From Stramonita haemastoma (lineage: Eukaryota; Mollusca; Gastropoda; Neogastropoda; Muricidae): DNA of 64,000 nt. The position numbers were made by a program, and so were the translations under genes. Of this stretch, positions 32,696 through 43,572 are shown one piece after another; position 1 is the stretch's first letter, and each line of letters opens with the position of its first letter. The notes below the pieces were generated by a model, which worked only from the letters and a program-made list of their open reading frames with translations, was not told the origin of the DNA and did no database searches. The stretch spans positions 34,992,217 through 35,056,216 of the forward strand of contig CM060344.1 of assembly GCA_030674155.1 (NCBI GenBank), in the 5' to 3' direction.

Positions 32696-32894
32696 GGTTA
32701 CGGAACCTTCTCAGTGGCCGGGGGCAACGGACACAAGTCGGGGAGCGAGGTGGGGGGTGGAGGGGGAGGGGGGCGCATGGCGCTGCACTTTGCTGACAAC
32801 AAAACCTTCGCCGGCAAGTTTGACGCCTACGGGGGATTGGCTGATGGAGGCCACAGTGATGGGGGACCTGGCACCGTTTTCTTCTACCACACAG
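32696..32894 (+). CDS. Giant gene E19, GGRMALHF and GTVFFYHT block
   Basis: Acceptor GTTAACAG, donor GTTAGT from 32895. Phase 0 in, one base out. Encodes GYGTFSVAGGNGHKSGSEVG GGGGGGRMALHFADNKTFAG KFDAYGG and GGPGTVFFYHTG. Ends module 3. Its 3' edge is copied at least five times over the next 1.6 kb. Confidence 0.95.
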
Positions 32895-33504
32895 GTTAGT
32901 TTTGTTTTTTTGTTTTTTACCTTGCTTTGCAGGTTATACTCACTTATAAAGCACTCACATCTTCATCAATACAAAACGTTCATACATCGTCCAATATCAC
33001 TTAAAGTGGAAGATGTTAAAGCGAAAAAAACAACAAAATGTTCAATGCCGATACAGTATGTAAGCCTTCTGACATTGTGATTGTGTTACACATATCAATG
33101 TTTCAATTATCTTGCAAGGGTTTTTTTCGGGGGGGGGGGCACATTGATGGGGGACCGGGCACTGTGTTCTTCTATCACACAGGTCAGTTAGTTAGTCTGT
33201 CAGTCAGTGATGGGGTGTTGTGTTGTATTGTGTTGTTATTATATTGTACACTGCCTACGTTAGGGCACCGTTTTCTTCTATCACACAGGTCAGTTTATTA
33301 TTTTTAAAAATATTTTATACCACTTTATGTCACAGCAGATTTCTCTGCATGAAATTCGGGCTGCTCTCTCTTCCCGGGGGGGAGAGAGCGCGTCAACGCA
33401 AGTGCAGCACCTTCCATTACTTTTATTTTATTAATTTTTTTTTTCTCCTCAGGGATGGTGTCAAAACATGACACCTGTGTGCATGCTGGTTTGTTTAAAA
33501 AAAA

Positions 33505-33765
33505 AAAAAAATTTGTCATCTGCTCCTACCGGCACACGATGGCCTGCTCTTACGAAAAGCGGAACAGGATTTAACGTGTGCGGAAGATGTTCTGCGTGCA
33601 TTCGCACATGGGGCCTCGGTTTATAGTCTCATCCGAAGGACTTTGAGGGAGAGTGGAGTCAGTACTGATGTTAACTCCAGGAGAAAAATCTTCTCGAATG
33701 GTAATCGAACCCGGGTTGTCAAATTGCGAGCGCAGTGTTCTGACCACTAGGCTATCCCGTGATGG
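33505..33765 (-). mobile_element. SINE-A copy with tRNA-like head
   Basis: CCTACCGGCACACGATGGCC through TCGAACCCGGGTTGTCAAAT and TGACCACTAGGCTATCCCGT, the reverse complement of a B box and an A box. One of the two most complete heads in the window. Confidence 0.93.
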
Positions 33766-33894
33766 GGTGTTGTGTTGTTATTGTATTGTACACTGCATAC
33801 GTTAGGGCACCGTTTTCTTCTATCACACAGGTTAGTTAGTCTGTCTGTCAGTTAGTGATGGGGTGTTGTGTTGTTATTGTATTGTACACACAGT

Positions 33895-34075
33895 TGTCAG
33901 TTTCCCCCACTTTCAGCTCCTCTCAGCTGCTAATTATTCCATCCCATCCCAGCACAGTTGGGGTCAGCTGGTGCTAATTATAGCAGAAACTGACTACACT
34001 TGGACTAGGTAAAAGGAAGGGGCTCGCTAAATTTAGCACTCTTGACTGAGTGATGTTGGATTTGTTCACTGTGGA
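33895..34075. mobile_element. Interspersed Repeat-G copy 1
   Basis: TTTCAGCTCCTCTCAGCTGC, ACACTTGGACTAGGTAAAAG, TTGACTGAGTGATGTTGGAT. Matches 56125-56300. Class not identified. Confidence 0.75.
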
Positions 34076-34369
34076 TGGGGTGTTGTGTACTGTTGTTTTC
34101 TTCTATCACACAGGTTAATCAGTTAGTGATGGGGTGTTGTATTGTGTTGTTATTGTATTGTACACTGCTTACAGGACTATATCCACTAGGATCTTCCTCC
34201 ATGATCACACCTCACATATGTCCCTATTTTCATTCAGTCTCCTCCATCTCCATCACTATGCGTTATTTTGTCGGTCTTTTGTATGTGTGTGTGTGTAGGT
34301 GTATGTGTGTGTGTGTGTTTGCTTGCGTTTGGATAAATATAAAATTTGTTAATTCATTTGTGAATGGTT

Positions 34370-34745
34370 GCATGCGTGTGACTGATTTGAATGCAAGCGC
34401 TTTGATTTGTTTGCATTACAAGATTTAGTGCTATATATATAAATTCCATGTATTATTATTATTAGTAGTAGTATTACACTGCCTACGTTAGGGCACCATT
34501 TTCTTCTACCACACAGGTCAGTTAGTTAGTTAGTGAGGGGTGTTGTGTACTGTTGTTAATGTAATGTGTGTGTGTGCGTGTGCATGTGTGCATACATTTG
34601 AGTTTGCTAAAACTATAAATTGTAATTGCTTGTGTGTTGTATAGGTCGAATGCAAGCGCTTTGATTTGTTTTTACAAGATATAGCAGTATATAAATTCCA
34701 TGTATTATTATCATTATTATTTTTATTATTATCATTATTATTATG
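34370..34745. other. Repeated CAAGCGCTTTGATTTGTTT tail sequences
   Basis: GAATGCAAGCGCTTTGATTT and ATAAATTCCATGTATTATTA occur at 34385-34455 and 34645-34715, and also at 22125-22180. Probably the 3' end of an unclassified SINE or LINE, or a duplication that travelled with the E19 donor copies. Confidence 0.65.
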
Positions 34746-34794
34746 ATTGTACTCTACCTATGTTAGTCAGTTCATTTATTTATTCATCTATTCT

Positions 34795-35122
34795 TTTATG
34801 ATGAGAATAATGGAATAAGCACTCTTGTGCTTTTTTACATCCAGTCCCTGTGTGTATGCAGTTTTGTAAATGTCATCTGTTCCCATTGGCACATGATGGC
34901 CTACTCTTACGAAAAGCAGAACGGCATTTAACGTGTGTGCAAGATGTTCTGTGTGCGTTTGCACACGGGGCCTCGGTTTATAGTCTCATCCCAATGACTT
35001 TTTGGGAGAATGGATTCAGCACTCATGTTAATTCCAGAGGAAAAATCCCCTCAAACGGGATTCGAACCCAGGTCAGCAGATCACAAGAACATCACTCTGA
35101 CCATCAGGCTCTCCCCCAAAGC
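34795..35122 (-). mobile_element. SINE-A, near full-length
   Basis: ATGAGAATAATGGAATAAGC, GGCCTACTCTTACGAAAAGC, CTGATGTTAA equivalent CTCATGTTAATTCCAGAGG, then GGGATTCGAACCCAGGTCAG (inverted box B) and CTGACCATCAGGCTCTCCC. Ends about 45 bp before the E20 acceptor. Confidence 0.92.
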
Positions 35123-35167
35123 CGTCAGACATTGTGCGAAGGATGATTTATTTTCCCCTCTGTGCAG

Positions 35168-35311
35168 GCTACAAGCACACCACTCTGCTGATCAACAACA
35201 TCGGGCGAGGTCCGCATCGGGACAAGAATGTGGTGGAGGATTACGCAGATGTGGAGAACGATGCGGGCCGCGCCTGGTTCCTCCCTCACCACGGCAACAC
35301 CCAGTTCACAG
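35168..35311 (+). CDS. Giant gene E20, TLLINN start of module 4
   Basis: Acceptor CTGTGCAG, donor GTCAGT from 35312. Encodes YKHTTLLINNIGRGPHRDKN VVEDYADVENDAGRAWFLPH HGNTQFTG. Counterparts of TLIVDN and GRAWILP..G.H.F. One base in, one base out. Its 3' edge founds a 50 bp array. Confidence 0.95.
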
Positions 35312-35640
35312 GTCAGTGATTGGAGGAAATTAGAATCACCATGGCAACACCCAGTTCACAGGTCAGTGATTGGAGGAAATTAGAATCACCATGGCAACAC
35401 CCAGTTCACAGGTCAGTGATTGGTGGAAAATTAGAATCACCACGGCAACACCCAGTTCACAGGTCAGTGATTGGTGGAAATTAGAATCGCCACGGCAACA
35501 CCCAGTTCACAGGTCAGTGATTGGTGGAAATTAGAATCACCACGGCAACACCCAGTTCACAGGTCAGTAATTGGTGAAAATTAGAATCACCATGGAAACA
35601 CCCAGTTCACAGGTCAGTGATTGGTGAAAATAGAATCACT
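35312..35640. repeat. 50 bp donor-edge array of E20, six extra copies
   Basis: Unit: GCAACACCCAGTTCACAG, then GTCAGTGATTGGTGGAAATT, then AGAATCACCACG. Donors equivalent to 35312 fall after 35361, 35411, 35462, 35512, 35562 and 35612, a spacing of 50 or 51 bp. Reading past the true donor meets TGA two codons on, so every downstream decoy would truncate the protein. Confidence 0.97.
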
Positions 35641-35956
35641 ATGATATGATCTATTGATACAAAATAATAATGAAGACCATGATATTAATGATATGTGCAG
35701 TGAACAACAGCTACCACTTTGAATCAGTGGGTACAAAATGATAACGAACACCATGATATGGATACAAAATAATAATAAACAAAATAATAATAAACACTAA
35801 ATAACAACACTAATAATGCTTTGTGCAGTGAACAACAGCTACCACTTTCAATCAATGGAATCAAAATGATAATGAACACCATGATATGGATACAAAATAA
35901 TTATAAACAAAATAATGATAAACACTATACAACAACAATAATAATGCTTTGTGCAG
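35641..35956. repeat. Acceptor-edge array of E21, two extra copies
   Basis: TGTGCAGTGAACAACAGCTA CCA occurs ending at about 35715, 35840 and at the true junction 35956. The unit is about 120 bp, with CAAAATGATAATGAACACCA TGATATGGATAC. Each copy keeps a GTGCAG acceptor. Confidence 0.95.
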
Positions 35957-36664
35957 TGAACAACAGCTACCAATTCAACGAACTCCAGATCTACGGCGGG
36001 GCCCAACTCGCAATCCAGACAGAACCCCTAGGGGCCCCGGCCTCTCTCCTCTTCCACAACATGATCGGCGATCGCACGGGCGCCATCCACGTAGGACCTA
36101 ACCAGACCCTGGACCTGCAGAGACAGGAGATTGACCTCCCTTTCACCGTCCACGTCTACCCCCAAGGTCACCTTGGCCTGGCCCTGCGGACGGTCATTCA
36201 CAGCGTGGACATTTTCCTCAACGGAACTCTGTCCAATGTTCGCAATCTCACAATCCACACTGGAGGCACCTTGTGGTTGTTCCGGGAAGGACGCACGGAA
36301 AACGAAAACGCCAGTTCCTACGTCTTCGAGGTCGTTCACGTCAAAGCCGGCGGATTCCTTCACATGATCACGGATCCTGTCCGGGAATCCGGAATCCGGT
36401 TTCAGACCGTGTGGTTCAAAATTGACGGGGGGGGTTTGGCGCGAGGCACGCACCTGTATGTCCACACGACTAACATGACTGTGGATGCCAGTGGTGTGCT
36501 GAGTGCTGACGGTCTGGGTTACGAGTACAGTGATGGGAGAAGTCAGCAGGGGTCCAACGTCCGGAGAGGTCGGAACGGGGTCATCAACCCAGGTCAAGGT
36601 CACACCAAGGGTCGTGTGGGCAGCGGGGCTGGGCATGGAGGAAGCGGGGGCAGAGCTAGCGAAG
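35957..36664 (+). CDS. Giant gene E21, ELQIYG to GAGHGG in one exon
   Basis: Acceptor TTGTGCAG, donor GTGATT from 36665. Clean frame of 236 codons. Order: YQFNELQIYGGAQLAIQ, LFHNMIGDRTGAIHVGPNQT LDL, EIDLPFTVHVYPQGHLGLAL, VRNLTIHTGGTLWLFREGRT, a FxxVHVKAGGFLHMITDPV section, IDGGGLARGTHLYVHTTNMT VDASG, ADGLGYEYSDGR, GSGAGHGGSGGRASEG. This is the best template for the first two thirds of a module. Confidence 0.96.
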
Positions 36665-37955
36665 GTGATTTTGTTTTTGAGTTTTTGGTTGGTTGTTTTG
36701 TTTTGTTTTGTTATACGTTGAAGGATTTTCATGATAATGTTATCAATTTTACTTTCTAAATGTATATCAGGATTTTTTTTTGTTTTTGTTTTTTTCTTTA
36801 GTGAGTAAAATTGTATTGTGAAGAGGACGTCTCTACTGCTTTCTTTAGATATGTTAAAAGAAAAGATTTCTTTTTAAAAACTAAAACACATTTCAAAAAT
36901 TTATTTATATTTATATATTTTTTTTTCATAAAAGAAAAGAAATACTCATGCATATTTCTGCTGAAGAGTGAAAGAATGTTTGTGTGTGTGTGTGTGTGTG
37001 TGTGGGGGGGGGGTACTGTTAGAAGTTCTAATGCTTCATTAGATGACCCTGACTGTTATTAACAGAAAGAGACAAAAATAAAAATCTATACGAACGCAAG
37101 AAAGCAGTGTACACTGCAGTCTCCTGGAAGCAGCTTTATGCTTTATTTTACTATATATTTACTTTTTTAGTATTCATTTATTCTTTTATTTCGAGGATAA
37201 TGGAATAAGCACTCGTGTGCTTTTTTACACCCAGTCCCTGTGTGTATGCAGTTTTGTAAATGTTGTCATCCGCAGCCTTATCCTGAAGCAGTCTTATCCT
37301 TACCACTGCACCAATTCTACAGCCCAGGCAAAAAGACAGAACTTTCAGACTTCAGTGCAGAGTCAGTCATAAAAACAGTTCAGTCCAACACCAAACCTCT
37401 CCCAGAAATGGTGGGCAAAGGCAGTTGCATACGCAAAATCTCGCCATTGGTGAACCTCGGAGCTCTAGCCAAGGAACAAAACAACAAAACACTGAACCAA
37501 AACCCCAACCTACCCACACCCCCGTCATGGAACTCTGAAGTCAGAACGTGTCTACCTTCATGGTGAGTAAGCAAAGGCAACCGCATATGCAAAAATGTTG
37601 CCATTGATGAACCTCAGAACTCTAGCCAAAAGTCCTTCACAGTGTACACTGTGTACACTCTCCCCAAAAGTCCTCCGGATGAGACTTTAAACCGAGGCCC
37701 CATGTGCGAACGCATGCAGAACATCTTGCGCACACGTTAAATCCTGTTCCGCTTACACATACATACTGCATACACACGGGGACTGGATGTAAAAAAGCAC
37801 AAGAGTGCTTATCCCATTATCCTCGATATAAAAGAATAAATAAATAAATAGATAAATAAATTTAAAAAAATAAATAGCCAAGGAATAAAATAAACACAAC
37901 CCCCCCCCCCCCCCCCCCCCCCCACAACTTGTAACTTGTTTCTTTCTTGTGTTTG
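36665..37955. other. Intron 21
   Basis: T-rich start, (GT)n with G-run at 36980-37015, a SINE-A tail at 37175-37270, unassigned sequence with two similar TGCATACGCAAAATCTCGCC / CGCATATGCAAAAATGTTGC segments near 37430 and 37580 (also at 18700), a sense SINE-A at 37650-37850, and a poly-C run of about 24 bases at 37900-37923. Confidence 0.75.
37650..37850 (+). mobile_element. SINE-A copy, sense
   Basis: AAAGTCCTCCGGATGAGACT, CAGAACATCTTGCGCACACG, GTAAAAAAGCACAAGAGTGC, TATCCTCGATATAAAAGAAT. The part with the GGCCATCGTGTGCC block is deleted. Confidence 0.9.
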
Positions 37956-37960
37956 TGCAG

Positions 37961-38586
37961 ATGGAGTACAGGTAGGCTTCCCTTACGGAGACCTGTACAA
38001 ACCCGAACTGTTCGGCAGGCGCAGGGGGAGGGAAGGGGGGAGGGGCAGGGGGGGGACGACTGTGGCTGAACGTCACCGACACCTTCCTCCTCGACGGCAC
38101 CGTCACCGCCAGCGGACTGGACGGGAAGGTGGAGGAGGAAGGGGGGGAGGTGGGGGGAGGGGGGAGCGGAGGCAGCGTATGGGTCCACACTCACTCCCTC
38201 ACCGGCTACGGACGTCTGCTGGCCAGGGGGGGGCGCGGAGCTAACGGAACAGCCGCCGTGCGGGGCGGAGGGGGTGGGGCCGGAGGGAGGATCAGCCTGT
38301 ATTTCCGCGACAACCGGACGTTCAGCGAGTTTCGTTTCCTGGCGTCAGGGGGGGTGGGGGGGTCCGCCGACTGTGGGGGGTGTGGGGGGCCGGTGGGGGG
38401 GAGCGGGGGGCCGGGGACGGTGTTTGTGTACCACCGGGGGTACGGACACCGGTCGTTGATCATCGATAACGACGGAGCTCCTGAACCTCTGCAGGCCTAC
38501 GTCAGCTGGGAGAGCATGCTGCAGAATGAGGGCAGGGCTTGGATACTGCCTGTGTCTGGCCTGCATCCTTTTGCCAACAACTTCAC
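37961..38586 (+). CDS. Giant gene E22, YGDLYKPELFG to module 5 start
   Basis: Acceptor TTTGTGCAG, donor GTGAGT from 38587. Encodes GVQVGFPYGDLYKPELFG, a glycine run with one frame change near 38020-38055, then RLWLNVTDTFLLDGTVTASG LDG, GGGGSGGSVWVHTHSLTGYG RLLARGG, GGAGGRISLYFRDNRTF, GGPGTVFVYHRGYGHRSLII DNDG, EGRAWILPVSGLHPFANNFT. The break lies in a GGGAGGGAAGGGGGGAGGGG stretch, a likely indel hotspot. Exits with two bases. Confidence 0.92.
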
Positions 38587-39345
38587 GTGAGTGTGATGAT
38601 GATATGGGTGATGATGATGATGATGATAGTGATGATAGTATTGATGGTAATAATGAGGGCAGGGCCTGGATACTGCCTGTGTCGGGGCTGCATCCTTTTG
38701 CCAACAACTTCACGTGAGTTTGATGATATTGGTGATGAAAATATTGATGATGATGATGATGATAGTATTGATGTTGATAATGAGGGCAGGGCTTAGATGC
38801 TGCCTGTGTCTAGCCTGCATCCTTTTGCCAACAATTAATTTCATGTGAATTTGTCATGATGATGATGATAGTATTGATGATGATGATAGTGATGATGATA
38901 TTGATGATGATGATAGGGCCTGGATACTGCCTGTGTCTGGCCTGCATCATTTTGCCAACAACTTCACGTGAGTTTGTGATGATATTGGTGATGATGATAT
39001 TGGTGATGATGATATTGATGGTGATGATAGTATTGAGGATGATGATAGTATTGAGCATGATGATGATAGCATTGATGATGATGATGATAGTATTGATGAT
39101 AGTATTGATGATGATGATAGCATTGATGGTAGCATTGATGATGATGATGATGATAGTATTGATGATAATGATGATATTGATGATGATGATAGTATTGATG
39201 ATGATGATAGTATTGATGATGATAGTATTGATGCTGCTGCTGCTGATGATGATAGTAATGATGATGATGATGATGATAATATTGATGATGATAGTAATGA
39301 TGATAGTATTGATGATAGTAATGATGATAGTATTGATGATAGTAT

Positions 39346-39403
<58 letters not shown>

Positions 39404-39480
39404 AGTGTTGATGATGATAGTGAGGCCTGTATCCTGCCTGTGTCTGCCATCCACCTCTTCACCAACATCTTCACATAAGT
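38587..39480. repeat. Donor-edge copies of E22 within GAT repeats
   Basis: The last ~58 bases of E22 plus GTGAGT recur at 38655-38719, 38782-38850 (degraded), 38914-38977 and 39417-39480 (degraded). Text: GCCTGGATACTGCCTGTGTC, CTGCATCCTTTTGCCAACAA, CTTCACGTGAGTTTG. Two keep an intact CAC|GTGAGT. The spacers are ATGATGATAGTATTG triplets. Confidence 0.95.
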
Positions 39481-39827
39481 ACATTCATGATGATGATAGT
39501 ATTGATAATATATTTGTGACACTTCACCTGAAAATGAGTCACATTGCACCTCACCCACTTTTCTGCTAGGAGCCATTTTAGCCAGGTGGGGGGTCAGGTT
39601 ACTGATTTTGAGATTTTGATTGATTATAAAACTATAGACATTCTTCTACCTTGTATTGAAGTATCAAGACATAATTTTGTTCCCTTTTGCTTAAAAAAAA
39701 AAGCATTTAAAAACACCCAAGCCCTCATTCTGCAGTCTATCATTTCAATTTGTAATAACTGTTCATAGAATTGTCAGATTTTCAATCTGTTTTCTGTATT
39801 GAATATCCTTTTTATTGTAGATTTATA

Positions 39828-40140
39828 GGAGATGGGATAGCTCAGTGGTCAGAGCACTTGCTTTCCCCAAGCTAAGGTTAAGCAGCATTGAGCGTGGTTA
39901 CCAAGTGGATGGGTGACCGTTTTTACACCTTGGCTTCAGTACAGTCCCCCAGTTCACCCAGCTGTAAATGGGTACCTTGCCCTCTTTAGGGTCAGGGAAG
40001 GTAGAGCAGCAAGGGAGAGAAGATGGGCGCCGCCCTCAATATGCTGGCCCTTAGAGAAGCTGAGGTCTCTGATACCTCGCTCCTCTACGACCACATAGGT
40101 TATAGGAACACCTCTAATGAGAACACCTCTACCTTTTTTT
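39828..40140 (+). mobile_element. SINE-C, full-length reference copy
   Basis: GGGATAGCTCAGTGGTCAGA (tRNA box A), GGTTAAGCAGCATTGAGCGT and GTGGATGGGTGACCGTTTTT (5S-like), CCCAGTTCACCCAGCTGTAA, GCTGAGGTCTCTGATACCTC, then a CTAATGAGAACACCTCTACC tail. Confidence 0.92.
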
Positions 40141-40269
40141 ATTTTTTACCTTTTACCTTTAACTTCTAAAAATTGACCTCTGGTTCAATGCGACTCATTA
40201 TGTGGTAGAGCGTCACATTATAGCAGAGTGTGACAACATGCATACCTACCTGTGTTTGTTGCTGAACAG

Positions 40270-41836
40270 GTACGAATTCGAGGAACTGCAGATCTACGGC
40301 AACGGTCACCTGGCCATCCTGCCTCCTGTAGACGAACAAGTCCTGCACATCCCCAGCGACGAACTCTCCTCCTTCAACTTCAACCACCACCTCAACACCA
40401 CCAACAACAACATCAACGTCACGCTCTTCTTCAAGTACATGATCGGGGACAGAACCGGCACCGTCCATGTCGCCAAGGGACAGACACTGGATCTTTTACG
40501 CGAAGAAATTCGACCTGCCTTTCAACTGCCACGTGTACAGGGGCGGTTACCTGGGCCTGGCCCCGAACACGTTTGTTCACGGCGTGGAAATCCACCTGGC
40601 AGGTGTGCTAGCCAACATCGTTAACCTGACGCTTCACCACGGAGGTTTCCTGTGGCTAAAACACGGGGGCAGGACTCCGAGAGAAGCCGACAGCCACTAC
40701 GACTTTGACCTCGTGCGCATCCAGGACGAAGGTCGCTTGAACGCCACCACCGACCCCATCTCGGAGCCCGGCATAACCTTCACCTTGCGGGCGCTGGCGG
40801 TGGAGGGTGGGGGCCTGCTCCACGGGACCAAGATGACCTTCACCGCCGTCAATGTCACTGTGGACGCCGGGGGCAAGGTCAAGGCCGACGGTCTGGGTTA
40901 CCGCCCCGAACACACCAACGCCACGCACGGACCGATGTCGCTGCACGGAGAGGTCAACCCCGGCATGCCTCGGGTCCAGTCCTCGTCGGGGTCAGGGGCG
41001 GGTCACGGAGGCAGCGGAGGTCACGGCGCCCTTGACCTTGAGAAGGGAGCCGGGTTCGCTTATGGCGACCTGTTTGAACCGAACCTGTTCGGCAGCGCGG
41101 GAGGGCAGGGGGTGGGAGGGGCCGGAGGGGGAACAGGGGGCGGCATGATTTGGATGAACATCACAGGGGTCATCGCCATTGACGGCGAGGTCAGCGCTCA
41201 TGGGGGGTCAGCCACTCCGCAGTCTGGAGGGGGTGGGGGGAGCGGGGGAGCGTGTGGATGTTCTGCCAGCTCCTCAGAGGCTACGGGCGGATTTCGGCCA
41301 ATGGCGGCGCGGGGTCCAACCTGACCTCTGACCGGGCGGAGGCGGGGCCGGAGGTCGTGTGGCGCTCTACTTCCGCCAGAACGAGACCTTCAGCAGCTTC
41401 CGCTACACGGCGTACGGGGGCGGGGCAGGGGGGACAACTGCGCAGAACGGGGGAGGCGGCACCGTGTTTATCTACCACTTGCTGGAAAACCACCAGACGC
41501 TGATCGTCGACAACAATGGGCTGCGGCCGCCCTCGCGTGAACACATCATCGCCAGCTACAACGACCTTGCCGCAGACAGCTGTCGCACCTGGATCTTGCC
41601 GCAGTCTGGGCACCATTTCTTCGCTGGCGGGAATTTCAGTTACCAGTTTGACGAGTTGCAGATCTACGGGAGTGCTCACCTGGCGATTCTGGTGGAACCT
41701 TTTCCAGCCCCCACACAGGTGTATTTCCGCTACATGATAGGCGACCGCTCGGGCACCGTGCACCTGGGCAATCAGCAGGTGATGGATCTGGAACGCCCAG
41801 AGATTGACCTGCCTTTCAGCGTTCAGGTGTATTCAG
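40270..41836 (+). CDS. Giant gene E23, one whole module plus next module start, three frameshifts
   Basis: Acceptor CTGAACAG, donor GTGAGG from 41837. Order: YEFEELQIYGNGHLAILP, YMIGDRTGTVHVAKGQTLDL; break near 40510 (an extra base in GAAATTCGACCTG); FDLPFNCHVYRGGYLGLAPN, ANIVNLTLHHGGFLWLKHGG, VEGGGLLHGTKMTF, NVTVDAGGKVKADGLGY, SGSGAGHGGSGGHG, YGDLFEPNLFGSAGG, MIWMNITGVIAIDGEVSAHG; break near 41245 in a G run; GYGRISANGGAGSNLTSD; break near 41340; GRVALYFRQNETF, GGGGTVFIYH, TLIVDNNG, FDELQIYGSAHLAIL, MIGDRSGTVHL, EIDLPFSVQVYSG. One base out. Confidence 0.92.
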
Positions 41837-42880
41837 GTGAGGAGACGGGAGGGGGGGGGGGTGTTGCTTTTGTTGCGGGTATAGATAGTCTGTGTGTCGT
41901 CAAGTTAAGTATACGGGTCACTTTGTTACAAGTAAAGAGACACTGTATTTTATCAGTTAATTATGTGGGTCACTTTGTCACAGCTAAAGATACACTCTGT
42001 CATCAGTTAATTATATTGGTCACTTTGTCACAGCTAAAGATACACTCTGTCTCAGTTATATATTGGTCACTTTGTCACAGCTTAGATACACTTGTCATCA
42101 GTTATTATATGTCACTTTGTCAAGCTAAAGATACACTCTGTCATCAGTTAATTATATTGGTCACTTTGTCACAGCTAAAGATACACTCTGTCATCAGTTA
42201 ATTATATTGGTCACTTTGTCACAGCTAAAGATACACTCTGTCATCAGTTAATTATATTGGTCACTTTGTCACAGCTAAAGATACACTGTCATCACATAAT
42301 TGTATTGTCACTTTGTTACAGCTAAGAGACACTGTCATCACATAATTATACTGGTCACTTTGTCCAAACTAAAAATACACTGTCATCAGTTAATTATACT
42401 GGTCACTTTGTTACAGCTAAAGATACACTATCTGTTATTGATGATGATAATTATCAGTCACTTTGTTACGCTAAGATACATGTCTGTCATTAGATGATTC
42501 TAATTATCAGTCACTTTGTCACAGGTAAAGATGCACTGTCTGCCATTAGATGATTCTAATTATCAGTCACTTTGTCACAGGTAAAGAGACACTGTCTGTC
42601 ATTAGATGATGATAATTATCAGTCACTTGTACAGGTAAGATACCTGTCATTAGATGATTATAATCATCAGTCACTTTGTCACAGGTAAAGATACACTGTC
42701 TGTCATTAGATGATTATAATTATCAGTCACTTTTGTCACAAGTGCAGATACATTGTCTGTCATTAGATGATTATATTATCAGTCACTTTGTCACAGTAAA
42801 GAACACTGTCTGTCATTAGATGATTATAATTATCAGTCAACTTTGTACAAGTGCAGATACATTGTCTGCCTCAGATAGTT
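41837..42880. repeat. 47-50 bp minisatellite starting just after E23 donor
   Basis: About 20 copies of TTATATTGGTCACTTTGTCA CAGCTAAAGATACACTCTGT CATCAG, drifting to ATGATTATAATTATCAGTCA at the far end. Starts about 60 bp into the intron. The unit contains GTCACAGCTAAAG/GGTAAAG, so some copies create CACAG|GTAAAG donor look-alikes (from 42520), but no exon sequence is copied. Confidence 0.93.
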
Positions 42881-42904
42881 ATATCTTCATGATCATCTGA
42901 AATA

Positions 42905-43060
42905 CGGGTATGGGAATGATAGCCTGGTAGTCAGAATGATGTGCTCGTGATTGCTGACCCAGGTTCGAATCTTGTTCAAGAGGATTTTCCCATCTGGAGT
43001 TAACATCAGTGCTGACTCCACTTTCCCCAAAAGTCCTTTGGATCAGGCAAAATCTCAGTC
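42905..43060 (+). mobile_element. SINE-A head and body fragment, sense
   Basis: GATAGCCTGGTAGTCAGAAT (box A), CAGGTTCGAATCTTGTTC (box B), CATCTGGAGTTAACATCAGT, AGTCCTTTGGATCAGGC. Confidence 0.8.
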
Positions 43061-43483
43061 TGTTATTTCTCATCTTCACGATCTCCTGAATCATGCAAGA
43101 TCATTTTCATCACTGTCAGGCTCATCTAAACCTTGTTTGCCTCTTCTTTAGCTGTGTAAAGTCATTGATGCGATTCAACAAGAAGAGTTAGTCATTTTGA
43201 ACAAGTACAGTCTGAGCAGTCATGCAAAATAACGCAAAATATGAGCTAAAAAAAAAACATGATCGTTTTTGTCATGTTTCTGTAGCTAGATGTTGCCAAG
43301 CAACAGAAGAGTGATCTCTATTAATTTTGGAGTGGTTTCCCTTTAACTGTGGTCAGGGAAGCTAGCTTGTTTCCATTGAGTCATAACCATGGAAATTCTC
43401 TGGGGTGTAGGTGTTAAGTGTGTACATTTTACCACGGAAAATTTTTGGGGTAGGGCAGCCTAGGGGTTAAAGTGGTATATAAT

Positions 43484-43572
43484 GTAGACAGACAGGTTCG
43501 TTGGTTGTTGTCAACAATAAGGGGTGAAGAATGGGGAGAAAGGGGAAGATGGTAGGATTTCTTCAGGCACTC
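43484..43572 (-). repeat. LTR-B terminal fragment
   Basis: TGTAGACAGACAGGTTCG and AATGGGGAGAAAGGGGAAGA match 46961-47040 at roughly 80-90 percent. It stops at CACTC, where the long LTR-A copy begins. Confidence 0.85.

Larger units (their letters stand above)
33130..34545. repeat. Five donor-edge copies of E19, dispersed
   Basis: GGGCACCGTTTTCTTCTAYC ACACAG|GTYAGT recurs with the donor at 33182, 33291, 33831, 34113 and 34519. The best copy also keeps GATGGGGGACCGGGCACTGT. Between copies lie TTAGTGATGGGGTGTTGTGT repeats, a SINE-A and Repeat-G. Each copy ends CACACAGGT, a usable-looking 5' splice site. Confidence 0.93.

Noticed and set aside
35312..35640. CRISPR-like direct repeats
   Set aside because: Regular 50 bp tandem units without unique spacers, in a eukaryotic gene; the unit is an exon edge.
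38810..39576. 200-codon Ile/Met/Asp and Ser frames
   Set aside because: GAT triplet repeats; only the short E22-edge copies inside have coding ancestry.
39835..39935. 5S rRNA gene
   Set aside because: 5S-like blocks are embedded in a repeated SINE with a tRNA box A before them; no full 5S length.
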